Part shown: positions 18,890 to 30,064 of the stretch, piece by piece
Position numbering within the stretch: position 1 is the stretch's first letter
Layout of the letters: each line of letters opens with the position of its first letter
NCBI GenBank assembly: GCA_963783335.1
Contig: CAWAND010000002.1
Span: 62,001-126,000, forward strand
Direction: 5' to 3'
DNA from: CAWAND01 sp963783335
GTDB lineage: Bacteria > Chloroflexota > Anaerolineae > Anaerolineales > E44-bin32
DNA length: 64,000 nt
Translations under genes and position numbers: made by a program
Notes under the pieces: model-generated
Seen by the model: only the letters and a program-made list of their open reading frames with translations
What the model was told of the DNA's origin: nothing
Databases searched by the model: none

Positions 18890-18963
18890 GTCAGTTGGAG
18901 GCATGGCGTGCCGGTGGATCGACGACGAAGGCGGCTCGAGGCGATCGGGCTGGAGGAGACTCG

Positions 18964-19484
18964 ATGACGGAAGCCTGGTATGTGCTGCGGAGCAAACCCC
19001 ACAAAGAAGGGGCGCTGAACCGCTACGCGCTTCAGCAGGGGCATCAGAGTCTTCTACCCCCGCATCCCCGTCAACCCGGTCAACCCGCGGGCCCGCAAGG
19101 TGCGGCCGTACTTTCCCGGCTACCTGTTCGTCCATGCCGATTTGGCGCAGCAGGGCCGATCGATCTTTCCACTGGATGCCCTTCTCCCAGGGCCTGGTGC
19201 GGGTGGGGGGCGAGCCGGCCAGCGTGGCGCCGTCGTTTATGACCGTGCTGCAGGAGCGCCTGGCCCGGATCTGGGATGCCGGCGGACTGGAAATGGAACG
19301 CTTCCAGCCCGGCGACGACGTCATCGTCAAAGAAGGCATGTTTGAAGGCTACCGGGCGGTTTTCGACGCCAAGCTCTCGGGGCGGGACCGGGTCCGGGTG
19401 CTGCTGCAGATGCTCAACGACCGCTACCTGCCGGTCGAGCTGGATGTGGGCCAGCTTGAGGCGAGCGGAACAGGGAACAGGTGA
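18964..19484 (+). CDS. NusG/RfaH-like transcription antiterminator (two compensating frame breaks)
   Basis: The ATG follows GGAGACTCG. The N-terminal NGN motif WYVLRSKPHKE is in the first frame. After about 19039 the frame changes to give IRVFYPRIP...RPYFPGYLFVHADL, and after about 19170 it changes again to give WMPFSQGLVRVGGEP and a KOW-like end (FQPGDDVIVKEGMFEGYRA, VRVLLQML). The assembled protein is about 173 residues, the usual size for specialised NusG paralogues. Such proteins (RfaH, UpxY, LoaP types) are placed at the head of long polysaccharide clusters and keep RNA polymerase from terminating. The last codons (EASGTGNR) read into repeat array R2, which supplies the stop. Confidence 0.75.
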
Positions 19485-19600
19485 TAGGTGACAGGTGACA
19501 GGCAACAGGTCACAGGAAGAGCTCTCAGGTTCTTGATCTTGGCTGTTCTGCCTGTAAGCTCTCGATACCTGTTACCTGATACCTGCACTTCATAGGAGGG
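19467..19600. repeat. Heptamer-repeat array R2
   Basis: Left arm of AACAGGT/GATAGGT/GACAGGT/GACAGGC/AACAGGT/CACAGGA units (19475-19517), a spacer, then a right arm of ATACCTG/TTACCTG/ATACCTG units (19565-19585). The arms are inverted relative to each other. It overlaps the end of the NusG-like frame and closes with TTCATAGGAGGG. Confidence 0.8.
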
Positions 19601-19679
19601 TAGGCAACAATCGAGCGGACCGTTGACTTCGACGCCAATGTCGAAGGGGCGGAGCACGCCCCGGCGGCGCAGCCGGCGG

Positions 19680-19890
19680 AAGGTGACAGGTGACAGGCAA
19701 CAGGTCTCAGGCAGAGCCAACCCCCATCACCTTCAGCCACCAGCCAAGATCTATCAGGCAACGGGACATCGGCTTCTCGTTCTCCCTGTAACCTGAATCC
19801 TGTAGTCTGTAGCCTGTTCTTGGGCTGATAGCTGAAAGCTGCAAGCTGCATTTCCTGTAACCTAAATCCTGTCACCTGTGACCTTACTTT
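19680..19890. repeat. Heptamer-repeat array R3
   Basis: Left arm GGTGACA units at 19682-19700. The right side has CCTGTAACCTGAATCCTGTAG (19794 on), a separate GATAGCT/GAAAGCT/GCAAGCT run near 19827, and CCTGTAA/CCTAAAT/CCTGTCA units up to 19884. About 80 bases of non-repeat sequence (19600-19680) separate R2 from R3 and stay open in one frame (VDFDANVEGAEHAPAAQPAEG), possibly a cut-off gene piece. Confidence 0.78.
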
Positions 19891-19893
19891 CAT

Positions 19894-20672
19894 ATGCCCC
19901 TAACCACCCGAATTCTCCCATCTCTTTCCGGCCTCGCCATCGGTACTCTGATCGGCACCACGGAAGTCGGCGGCGGTGCCCTGATGACGCCGCTGTTGAT
20001 CCTCGGCTTCGGCCTTCCGCCAGTGACGGCCGTGGGCACCGATCTGGCCTACGCCAGTCTGACCCAGATCGCTGGAGCCTGTGGCCATTGGCGGCAGGGA
20101 ACGGTAGCGATCGAAATCGTCCGCGATCTGGCCCTGGGCAGCGTGCCGCCAGCCTGCTGGCGGTGGGCTTGGTGGCCTGGATGGCTCGGATGGATCTTCA
20201 CGCGGCGCAGCTCTGGATCCAGCGTGCGATCGCCCTGGCCTTGGGGCTGGCGGCGGCGCTGTTGGTCCGTAGGGCGCTGCTAGGCAAGCGGCCCATCACC
20301 CCGATTGCAGGCAGGCATCGGCGCTGGTGGATCACCGCCGTGGGGGCGATAGGCGGGTTCCTGGTCGGCCTGACCTCCGTCGGCAGCGGCAGCCTGATCA
20401 TGGCCATGCTTGTCATCATGTTGCCCCTGTCCGCCGATGTGCTTGTAGGCACGGATGTCGCCCACGCCGCTATTCTGGTGGGGACCGCCGGGCTAGCCAA
20501 CCTCGCCCTGGGGCATGTGGACTTGGCGGTGGTCGGTTGGCTGCTGATTGGCTCCCTCCCCGGGGCGCTGCTCGGAAGCCGTTTGGCGACACGCTTGCCT
20601 CGGCGGGTCCTGCAGGTCGCTTTGGGGGCAGTATTGCTTGTTGTGGTTACTCGCGTCCTCATATCGACTTGA
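19894..20672 (+). CDS. TauE/SafE-family permease (one frame break)
   Basis: The ATG directly follows array R3. The first frame (MPLTTRILPSLSGLAIGTLIG, TEVGGGALMTPLLILGFG) gives the N-terminal half. After about 20150 the sequence continues in another frame (SLLAVGLVAWM ... GFLVGLTSVGSGSLIMAMLV ... GSLPGALLGSRLATRLPRR). The two internal GG(A/S)L-type motifs and about eight helices fit the TauE/SafE (DUF81) family of anion exporters, often linked to sulfite or organosulfur export. The total length, about 259 residues, is normal. With several sulfotransferase genes nearby, a sulfur-related role is possible but not shown. Confidence 0.72.
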
Positions 20673-20786
20673 ATTCATGTCATCTGATCAAGTGGCCTGG
20701 GGCAAGTTCAAACCGAGAAGGTATCCAAGGAGATCTAGGACTACAGGTTCTAAGAACAAGAATAGAGAGCAAGGAGCCCCAAAGCA

Positions 20787-22034
20787 TTGGTGGTCTCGAA
20801 GAAGATCCAGATCAAGATTAGGCTTGGCCTCGTGTCGGCGGCACTTCTGTTGGCTGGATGCCGATCATTCCCGACCTTTCAGGTCAATCTGTGGTCAGTC
20901 GAGTGCGCCCGGCAAGTTTTGAACGGAATTGGTATCTCGGATATGCTCCAGAGCTCTCCAATGGCACACGAGCGCGGGTTGGCGTGGTTGGCTCAGGATG
21001 CGGTGAAAAGAGGTGAGGCAAACCAAGGTTTGCGGATCCTGATGGGGAAGAATGCGCCTAGTGATCCAGTTAGCCTGCATATTCGTGGTGAAGTGCTTGA
21101 GGCGGCGGGATATTTCGACAGGGCTGTAGCTGCTTGGAAGTCAGCAGGAGACTACAAATCTCTTGTTCGGGCAGCCACTCAAGCGGATTCGGCACGCCTT
21201 CCTGACGAAGCCGAGCTAGCATATCGGGCAGCATGGGATGTCGACCCTGAAAAGGCATCGATACCTCTTGCTGTCTTTCTGTGGCACGTTCGAGCCGATC
21301 CCCACGCCGCTGAACAACTACTGCGAAAATCCATTCGCTCAAGTTCGGAGAACGACATGAGTGAACTGCGACTTCTACGCGCTTGTGCTTGAGGCACAAT
21401 CGAAATGGGATCAAGCTGTGACGGTGCTGAACCAGATGCTGAGGCAAGAACCCAACAATCTGTCTACCCTTCGGCTGATTGGGAATGCCTACGCTGTCGG
21501 CGAGGGCCAATATGAGATGGCTCACGTATTCTTCGAACGAATGATAGCAATTGCCCCGGATGATGGCGATGGGTACCTATCAATGGGCCAGCTTGATGCT
21601 CTTCAAGGCAAATATGACGAAGCCGACATTTGGTTTGCGGATGCCATCCAACACACTCCCGACAATCCCACCTTTTGGATCGAACCGCGAATTCGGCGCG
21701 GGAGGCTCGAAACCTTACGTTGGCCCTGGATATATATCATCAGGCGGCTCGGAAATTCCCCAACTCTCCTGCTATCTACTACGAGTTGGCTTGGGCCCAG
21801 AAACTGGCCGACCAACCTGACGACGCCGTCAAATCAATTCACATCGCGTTAGGCGCGATGGGTCAACCAAATCCCTATTTTTTGCTTCGTGCCGCTTTGA
21901 TCTATGAATGGGCTGGGCGGGAGGCCGAAGCCAGGTTGGCATATCGCCGCGCAATTTCCGCCAGTGGTTCAAATGAATCGATAGTTCGAGCATCGGAAGA
22001 AGGGCTCAATCGTCTTGACATCGCTGACAAGTAG
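20787..22034 (+). CDS. TPR-repeat lipoprotein (two frame breaks)
   Basis: Starts at a TTG (or the GTG one codon on). A signal peptide with lipobox LLLAGC marks it as a membrane-anchored lipoprotein. TPR-like helices follow in three successive frames: GLRILMGKNAP...AAWKSAGDY up to about 21390; QAVTVLNQMLRQEPNNLSTL...YDEADIWFADAIQHTPDNP to about 21690; and LALDIYHQAARKFPNSPAIYYELAWAQ...RLAYRRAISASG to the stop. About 415 residues if joined. It opens the lower-GC cassette. TPR lipoproteins in EPS loci usually act as scaffolds for export or polymerisation complexes. Confidence 0.65.
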
Positions 22035-22700
22035 ATTTCCGAGCTCACACGAGAGTTTGTGGGGGAAGGCGCGTGAGTCTTTGGCCATTTCACTTGGGCA
22101 GTTGGCGACGACTGACGATTTCATTCCTGCGGAGATGGCCCGCATGTCGCATCGCACTTCGGCCGTGGAGTTGCCCAAACCTCGGCAGCACGGGTAGTCT
22201 CCACAACAGCTTGACCATGGTTCTGCAGAGATAATGATCGACCTTCTTGGCCAGCGCGCCTCGGGGCAGCATGAGATGCCAAGTTCCGTGCATGTTTGGT
22301 CCTTGCATTGGGGTTGAATGCTTGGCGCTCCAAGTGTGAGGCGGGATGCGAATGACTTGAGGCGAAAACGAAACAGCAGAGATATTCCCCAAGAGTGGCC
22401 ATCCCTATTTTCTACGGTTTAGTCTTCCGCGCATTCATTCGAGACTGGGCCGGGGCCACAATTGTAATGGGCGATTACTGCGAGAGGTCCGGCCTCGTTC
22501 TAGGCACGCCCTATGGAGGTAAAACCCGTATGGAAATTGATATCGACGACATGTCGTTGGGACTTCGCTCCTGTTGAAACGAGCAGAGCACTTAGGCCAA
22601 CTCGGCCTTCATACGATAGCGATGTAGCTGTGCAAGCGCCCATCCCAAGCATGTGAGCATCCAAGTATTCGTGCCAGCAGGGAGGATAGCCCAAAAAATA
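22035..22700. other. Intergenic stretch without a recognisable gene
   Basis: About 665 bases. Short open frames exist on both strands (for example 22395-22577) but none has a recognisable product or good start. It may hold a decayed gene. No strong hairpin or repeat was seen. Confidence 0.4.
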
Positions 22701-23614
22701 ATGAAATCGCCCGATTTCTTCATTGTCGGGGCTCCGAAATGTGCGACGACTGCGCTCTATTCCTACTTGAGACAGCACCCCGATATCTTCATGCCTGATT
22801 GGAAGGAGCCGCATTACTTTGGCTCGGATTTGTCTGATCCCGGCTTCGTGAGGATATGAACAAGTACATCGGGCTTTTCGCTCCGGCCGAGCATCAAACG
22901 CGGGTTGGCGAGAGCTCGATCTGGTACTTGTATTCCAAGGTGGCAGCTACCGAAATCCACAGCTTCTGCCCTGATGCCCGCATCATTATCATGTTGCGGA
23001 ACCCTGTCGACGTCATGTATGCATACCACAGCCAGCGTCTTCACAATGGAATTGAGGACATTCCGGACTTCACCGAAGCTTTGAAGGCAGAAGGCGATCG
23101 CAAGATCGGCAAACGCTTGCCAAAATACCCATGGCCGGTGTTTGGATTGTTCTATCGCGAGATAGTGCGATTCAGCGATCAAGTTGCGAGATACCTGGAT
23201 GTCTTTCACAGGGAACAGGTCAAGATTGTCATCTTCGATGATTTCATCGCCGATCCTTCTGGCGAATACCGCGACGTGCTTAGATTTTCTGGGGTCGACT
23301 CCGAATTCAAGTTTGACACTCGCCCAGTTAACCAGAACAAGACATATCGAATTTTGTTTGTAGGGGATCTTGTTTACTGTCCGTCGACAATCATCCCCGG
23401 AAAGGTGCGGGCTATAGTTCCGAGAGCAATTCAAGACGTCGTGGTGGGCTTGATAAGGGGATTTAACACCAAAGTAAAACCAAGGCGTCCATTGCCCTTA
23501 GAGGTCAGAATGTCGCTCGAGGCCCAGTTCGCGGCGGAGATCCGAGCGCTGAGTGGGGTGGTTGGAAGAGACCTTATGTCGTGGGCCTTCACGACACGCG
23601 AGAGGTCGGCGTGA
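22701..23614 (+). CDS. PAPS-dependent sulfotransferase (one frame break)
   Basis: The N-terminus (FFIVGAPKCATTALYSYLRQ) carries the 5'-phosphosulfate loop. After about 22850 the frame changes and the rest follows, including the 3'-phosphate-binding segment (IIIMLRNPVDVMYAYHSQ) and FHREQVKIVIFDDFIADP. About 304 residues if joined, normal for the heparan-sulfate-type Sulfotransfer_1 family. It would transfer sulfate from PAPS to a hydroxyl or amine of the polysaccharide in the cytoplasm. It is followed one base later by the flippase gene. Confidence 0.78.
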
Positions 23615-23615
23615 A

Positions 23616-25368
23616 GTGACAACGGACCTGACTAATCGTACGCTACTTGGCGGAATGTGGCAATTCACCTCAGTCGGGACATTCGCTCTCTTTCAGTTGA
23701 TTGTCTTCGAACTCTTGCGAGGCTCGCTACTCTGGCTGAGTTTGGAACCCTTGCCATAGCAAACCTTGTGAATGGTCTAGTTGGAATGTTTGTACAGATT
23801 GGGCTAGGCCCTGCATTGATCCAGCGAAGGAAGATCACCCCGGACCATTTGAACACCGCTTTCTCCATATCTATCCTGCTTTCTTTGGTGGGAACAACAC
23901 TGATGTGGCAACTGGCGCCTACTGTTTCTGCATTCTTCCGGACGCCTGATGCGAAAGACGTATTGCGTGTCGTGAGCTTGTCCTTTCTTTTCGCCAGTCT
24001 CGGTGTGGTTCCAGAGGCACAGTGCTGCAGAGGGAGCTCCGGTTCAAATCGATAATGATTGCGTATTTGGGAGGGGGTATATTTTCGGCTACGGGGCAAT
24101 TGCCATTCCCATGGCATTTGCAGGTTTCGGTGTGTGGTCTCTCATTTCTGGAATACTTGGGTATTCATTGCTCAGGTCGATTTTGCTGATGGTGATTAGT
24201 CCTAGGCGCCCCAATATGAGTTTGAAGTTACGTGCTGGACAAGAGCTAATGTCCTATGGGGGTGGACAGACCATAATGCGGTTCTTCAACTATGCCGCTC
24301 TGCAGGCGGATTACCTCATCATAGGGATGCTTCGGCACGATGGTCTTGGGATTGTACGAACGCGGATTCAGTCTCATGATCATGCCTGGGCAATACCTCG
24401 GCAATGTACTTGACAAAGTTCTGTTCCCGGCAATGTCGAGTATTCAAGATGAGAAGGAACGCCTTTCTGTGGCATATCTTCGAGCAATCGAGGTCGTAAA
24501 CGTCGTCTTACTCCCGATGAGCGTTGTCCTTATCTTGTGGGCGAAGGAACTAGTCGCTTTGCTGCTTGGGTCGCAATGGGCAGGTGCTGTGCCGATATTC
24601 CAGGTTCTCGCGGCGGGGATTTCACTAAGGACGATGGTGCGAATGATGGACTCTTTGGTCCGCGGAACAGGTCGAGTGTATGCGTGTTCAGTAGTAAAAG
24701 CGATCAATCTTGTGCTAGTTGTCCTAGGCAGCCTGGTCGGCTCGAGGTGGGGGGCTGTTGGCGTCGCGGTGGGGGTTTCCTCTGCAATACTCCTTCATTT
24801 TGGCATGATGTCCCTGTTGGCTCTAGGGATAATTGGGAACCAGAGAAGCAAGTTCATTCGAAGGCTATATCCGGGCCTCGTTGCTGGCGTGGCTTTCATG
24901 GTGCCAAACCTGGTTCTTCGCTATCTTTCTGGCTATCTCCATCTAGGAGACATGCTTGAGCTAGTATGTGGAGCACTCTTCAATTTGCTCTACTTCTGGG
25001 TGCTGTGGCGCTATCTATCAAAGCTGTTTGGTACTGAGTTGGTCTGGGTGGTCCGACGAGTGTTGAGCTTGTTGCCGCCTGGCATACAGAACGATTCTGG
25101 CATCTCTGATATTGGCCCCACTGGGCGACCGAGGCGGCCAAGCCTAGCGCAACTATGCCACCCTGATCGAATGAGAGGGTCGTCGCATGCAGGCGACCAT
25201 GTCAGGATCAATGTTACGGGTTTCAGTTTGATCGTCAAGAGAAAGGGGCAGTTCAGAAGCTGCCCATACCAAAAATCCGAAATGAAGGTCGCGATGGAAT
25301 TCAGCATATTGTCATGGGCCCACCTTCACTTCATGAATTTCACAATCGAGATTCAGGTTCACGGATAA
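23616..25368 (+). CDS. Polysaccharide flippase, Wzx type (several frame breaks)
   Basis: Begins with a GTG one base after the preceding stop. Membrane segments appear in sequence over three frames: RTLLGGMWQFTSVGTFALFQ; FGTLAIANLVNGLVGMFVQIGLGPALIQRR to about 24030; YGAIAIPMAFAGFGVWSLISG...QADYLIIGMLRHDGLG to about 24340; then GLYERGFSLMIMPGQYLGNVLDKVLFPAMSSIQ to the end. The SLIQRR-like and PAMSSIQ motifs are typical of the RfbX/MATE-like flippase family. The last ~90 residues after the final helix look unrelated, so the natural end may be nearer 25080. It would move lipid-linked glycan across the membrane. Confidence 0.75.
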
Positions 25369-25384
25369 TCTACGCCTCGGACTC

Positions 25385-26763
25385 TTGGCTTGTACAGCAA
25401 TAGCCGGAGGTTTGGTGATCGGTCTTCAGCCCGAGGCAAGTCCCTACCTTGTTGGCGCCCTGGCTATGGCAGGCTACATGTTGATTTCACTGGTAAGGCC
25501 ATTCCTGGGGCTTCTTGGGAGTTGTCGCCGTAGCCCTCTCTGTTTTCGCTTCCTCACTTCGTGTCTTTGGCAGCACCTCAGCCTTGGTGGTTATCGGTGC
25601 CTCATTCGTTCTTGGGTGGGCGTTCGGGCTTGTCCAGCACAGGTCTCAAAGACTGGTCGACAAGGGGCCTGTGGCCACTCGGTGGATTGTTGGCAACTTT
25701 GTCGCTCAGCACAATACTCAACTTGGACAGGCTTGGATGATCTCACGCCTTTTCTAACCTATGTGCAGCTCTTTTCCCTCACGTTCCTGGTGGTCAATCT
25801 GGCTCGTTCAGAAGCTCGGCAACGCATGCTAGGAAGTGTGATCGAGTTCACTTCAGTGCTGATTGCCGCCGCGGTAATCGTTAGTCATGTAGGTGTGCTC
25901 TCTGGTCGGCTCTTGTCCCAAGGTGTGTCGAGCAGGATTATGGTGTCAGGTCGCTACATTGATCTTGCAAGGGCGACGGGCCCCTTTGCTGACCCAAATT
26001 TCACGGCAGTGCAGCTCTTGACAGGATTGCCATTCGCCCTCGAATTTCTTCGGGGGCGAAACTGGCCTCACAGGCTGGTGTCGATCTTTTCAATATTCAT
26101 TATCGTCCTGGCGCTGTACTACACTTTTTCTGTTGGGGGTCTAATCGGGTTCGCGACAGTGGTCCTTCTGGAGACCGTATCTGACGCGGCGATTCCGGCC
26201 ATTCATGCTGGGGCTAAGAATAATGACTTTGGTGCTCTTGTGCGGCCTACTCATGTCTTACTTGCCACTTCAAGTGTACTGGGTTCGTATCCAAGAAAAC
26301 CTCGAGCTGATTCGCTATGCGTATGTACATGGAAGCCTGCAAGCATTCACTAGCTTTGGTTCTGAAAGGGGCGATGCATGGATTGCCAGCGGCCCAGACA
26401 TTCCTTGGATCCCCTCTATTGGGAAGTGGCCCCTCAAGAGCAGCCCAGCTCAATCTGGCGAACAGCTCAAGGATTTTCGCCAAGTCATCTCTTGCGGCCC
26501 ACAATTTCCTGCTGGCAATTGGCGAGGAAATGGGCCTGCCAGGACTGTTGTTCTTTCTGTGGCTGCTAGTTCCTGCCTTGGTGCGGTCTTGGCCCGGTGC
26601 TCACTCGCTTGCCAACCTCAAACGTCCGATCTTCATCGCATTGGTGTCGATTTGTATCCAGGGCTTGGGCCTTTCCCTACAGAATCAAAAGGGATTGTGG
26701 CTGCTTGTTGGGATGGCTCTTTGCTTCAGTGATATTCCCCGTCCGAGCCAGATCGACCCATGA
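25385..26763 (+). CDS. O-antigen polymerase/ligase, Wzy/WaaL type (several frame breaks)
   Basis: Hydrophobic segments run through at least four frame changes: GLVIGLQPEASPYLVGALAM; VVAVALSVFASSLRVFG; FLTYVQLFSLTFLVVNLARS; ARATGPFADPNFTAVQLL; then the periplasmic-loop signature SSLAAHNFLLAIGEEMGLPG near 26500. That H-N-x-x-L...E-x-G-L-x-G signature is typical of the O-antigen ligase/polymerase superfamily. Total length about 460 residues. The stop overlaps the start of the next glycosyltransferase (ATGA). Confidence 0.7.
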
Positions 26764-27878
26764 ATGTTCTGATTTTGAGTAACACAATGGATGTCGGCGG
26801 CACGGAGGAGCGATGGCTGTACTTCTGGCGAACAAGCTTTCAAAGCATGAAGGCGTCGTCTTCTGTTGTACATATGGCGCCGACGGACCGTTGCGAGCGA
26901 GGCTGAAGTCGGGAATTCCGCTGCACCAACTCCACAAGAAGCCTGGATTTGATCTGGGGGCTGTAGTCCGCCTGCGAAGGTTGGTGTTGGACGATGAGAT
27001 TGAGCTTGTTCACGCTCATAGTTTCTCGGTTTTCATTGCACTATTTGCCCGGTTCCTCATTTTAAATGGCAGGTCGCCGAAGATTGTATGGCATGATCAC
27101 TCTGGCGGAAATTTCCAACGTCTCGTTAACAAGCCATTCCTCTCCGCGCTGCCCTTATTGTTCGCTTCCCGCCTCGTCGATAAGATACTGGTTGTCGATG
27201 AAAGATCACGATCATGGTTCACAGGGGCTAGTGGCAAGGAAGAAAAGGTCAGCTTGCTGAGAAACTTCGTGGATGCCCCGAGGAGCCTAGAGACTCGAAC
27301 AAGCCCCCTCCCGGGAGTGGAAGGAGAGCGCATTGTCCAAGTTGCAAATATCCGCCGCGTGAAGGACCACAGGACAGCGTTGTTAGCCGTGTCAATAATC
27401 GCCAAAGAGTTTCCCGGAGTCAAGTTGTTTGTAGCTGGGAAGGTCTTCGAAGAAGACTATTTTGCTGAACTCCAAGATCTAGTCGGAAGGAAGCAACTCC
27501 AGCAAAATGTGAGCTTCCTAGGAATGGTGCACGACATTCCGTCCTTGCTTAGAAGCGTTGACATTGGGCTTCTCAGCTCCGTACAAGAGGGCACACCGTT
27601 GTCATTGTTGGAGTACGGTTCGATGCGATTGCCCGTAGTAGTTACCGATGTAGGCGAGTGTGCCAGCATAGTGGAGAACGGCGTTTCAGGATTTGTCGTT
27701 GAGCGATCGAGATCCAGAATTGATGGCCGAGTCTCTTCGAACACTTCTCCGCTCCCCGAGCCTTCGTCGTAGGATGGGGGAATCATTGCAGGGCCGAGTT
27801 GCCGCGGATTATTCGAGTGAGGCGGCACTGCGCTCCCTCACAAACCTGTACCAGCAAACCATGAGCGGCAGGCCCTAA
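26760..27878 (+). CDS. Glycosyltransferase family 4 (two frame breaks)
   Basis: The ATG overlaps the previous stop. It starts NVLILSNTMDVGGTEE, then changes frame near 26812. The main part has IELVHAHSFSVFIALFARF, the nucleotide-sugar region ERIVQVANIRRVKDHRTALL, and SSVQEGTPLSLLEYGSMRLP with the E-x7-E motif. It changes frame again near 27715 to end with SDRDPELMAESLRTLLRSP. About 370 residues, the normal size of GT-B retaining enzymes. It adds a sugar to the growing lipid-linked oligosaccharide; donor and acceptor are unknown. Confidence 0.75.
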
Positions 27879-27928
27879 ATGTGGGGCGGGATCATTTGTG
27901 CCCCTTCGAGAACAAGGGGATTGGGATT

Positions 27929-28562
27929 GTGAAAGGAATGCCAAGGATTTTTGGACGCTTCTGGCTCTTGTGCAGGCGATTGAGGCACTATTTGGGCGTT
28001 TTCGTGCTGCGCTCACTCTTTGGTGGGCATGGCACCAACTTCAGATTCGATCCACAAGGATATTACTCCTTCGCGACTATCTATGCAGGCAACAATGTTC
28101 ATTTGGGCTACAGGCCGATCTTGGTTGCCACTCGTTCGATCATCCAAATCGGGGACAATGTAATGTTTGGCCCGGAGGTGACCATCCGTGGGGGCAATCA
28201 TCGCTGGGATATGGTCGGACGGACCATGATCTCCATTGATGACGCAGAAAAGCGGCCAGAGGACGACAAAGGCGTCGTGATTGGGGACGACGTGTGGGTA
28301 GGCACTCGCGCCATCATACTTCACGGCGTAGCTATCGGACGAGGGGCGATTGTGGGGGCCGGCTCTGTTGTTACCGAGGTCTGTACCACCCTACGCCATT
28401 GTCGCGGGGGTTCCGGCACGGGTTGTCAGATTTCGATTTGATTTGCAGACCATTCTGGAGCACGAAAGGTTACTCTATCAACCGGAGGACAGACTGACTA
28501 GAGCAGACGTGGAGCGGCTTCTTGAGCATCCGCTCAGCATGAGGCGACAACAAGAAACTTAG
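27929..28562 (+). CDS. Hexapeptide-repeat acyltransferase, WbbJ/LbH type (one frame break)
   Basis: Starts at a GTG, with an ATG three codons on as alternative. The left-handed beta-helix repeats are visible (IQIGDNVMFGPEVTIRGGNH, VVIGDDVWVGTRAIILHGVA, IGRGAIVGAGSVVT), with the catalytic-type His in RGGNH. Near 28376 the frame changes and the usual ending follows (PPYAIVAGVPARVVRFRF). About 210 residues. It probably O-acetylates a sugar of the EPS repeat unit from acetyl-CoA. Confidence 0.75.
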
Positions 28563-28563
28563 C

Positions 28564-29739
28564 GTGATCGATTGCTGCTCACATCGGACAGCCTGTGGGT
28601 GGTATCACAATCAACTATCAGATGTTGCTCGCATCGCACTTTAGCAAGGACTTGGATGTCGCGCGGAGTTGAAACGTCCAAGGGTGATCTTCCGTTCAGC
28701 GACCGTGGTGGTCTTAGCATCCGCAATTGGTTGGATGCGCTTGCGAACATCTGTGATTTCGCCTTTGCTCTTCTTCGCCAAAGCCCTCGGCTGGTGCATA
28801 TTGGATCTGCTCCTGGCCCCTCATTCGCGAAGCATGGTTTGATGGCATTGATTGCTCGATTGCTCGGCCGCCTGGTAGTTCTGCAGATGCATTGCAGCGT
28901 CGGGAGTCTAATCCCTCTACGCCGGACATTATGGCAAGGGTTTGTCATGTTCGTCCTCAGCGCGGGTCGATGGCATAGTCACACTATCGCGAGAATGGGA
29001 TGTCCTCCATCAGTATTTGCCCTCGGCGCGGATTCTATATGTGCACAAACGCGATTGACACAAGTTGCTATGGCGATTTGCCGCGACCCCGCATTGCTGG
29101 AAAAGAACACATGCAGTTCCTGTACTTGGGCCATATCGGACACGAAAAGGGATGCTTCGATCTGACTAGAGGCAGTAGCGATGATTAGCAAGCTAACACA
29201 TTATCAGTTCCACCTTGCTCTTGTGGGTGAGACTTTGCGCGCTCGAGAGAAAGAAGAGCTAAAGGCCGAGATACGTGCGCGAAACCTCGAAGAGTTGGTG
29301 AGCGTGTGGCCCCCAGAATACGAGGAGATCAAGAGGGCAAAGGCTAGCAGGCAGTGATGTGCTTGTGCTTCCTTCCTACCATGAGGGGATGCCAATGTCG
29401 GTAATTGAGGCCATGAATGCCGGGCTGGCAGTTGTGGCGACGAACGTTGGGGGTATCCCAGACCTGGTCATCCCGGGAGTTACCGGGCTTCTGGTCCCAC
29501 CCGGCGACGTCCGCAGACTGGCAGATGCCCTACTACAGATGTTGTCGAACCGGGACAAGAGCCTAGCTATGGGCACGGCGGGAAGACGGCGGGCAGCTGA
29601 GAAATTCGACATTGAAATCAAGGCTGATAGGCTTGTTCGGTTCTACCACGAACTGGCAGGAAATCCGCTAACGACAATAATTGCCGAGAAGCATGTCTTG
29701 ACATCTTTCTCTGTTTCTGTGGGGAGGGCTCCAGATTAG
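28564..29739 (+). CDS. Glycosyltransferase family 4 (heavily frame-broken)
   Basis: Pieces in order: GGITINYQMLLASHFSKDLD in one frame near 28600; SPRLVHIGSAPGPSFAKHG and LVVLQMHCSVGSLIPLRR in another; MQFLYLGHIGHEKGCFDL near 29110; FHLALVGETLRAREKEEL near 29220; then an intact end, VLVLPSYHEGMPMSVIEAMN...GVTGLLVPPGDVRRLADAL. The last part is the typical GT4 donor-binding half. At least four frame changes are needed, so function cannot be assumed unless they are sequence errors. Confidence 0.65.
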
Positions 29740-30064
29740 ACTGGGTCTGGCCGACTAACTGATGGACAATGCAACCGGACTTGGACCCTTAATAACTCTG
29801 TTGATGACCTATCACTGTCCTCGGAGCAACATACCTTCTGTATCTGATATGCGATCAACTATGCTCTCACTGACGACCTGAAGAATGTGGGCTACTCAGC
29901 AATCTTCCTCGATTGACATTGTTCGAAGATCAAGCCCAGAAAGTCTCGGCCTTGGAATATGGATTTGGGATCTTCGATAAGTCAGTTGACTAGAGAGGTC
30001 GCACTCTTCTAAGTCGAGTGCTGATTGAAGGTCGAGCGCCACAGATCACGAATGGAGAATTCAC
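29740..30064. other. Intergenic stretch of about 325 bases
   Basis: No complete gene seen. A short open piece near 29845-29920 (YALTDDLKNVGYSAIFLD) could be a remnant but cannot be assigned. The GGAG site of the following epimerase is at its end. Confidence 0.35.

Noticed and set aside
22395..22577. Small protein gene of 60 codons
   Set aside because: No ribosome-binding site, no family resemblance and no support from neighbours.
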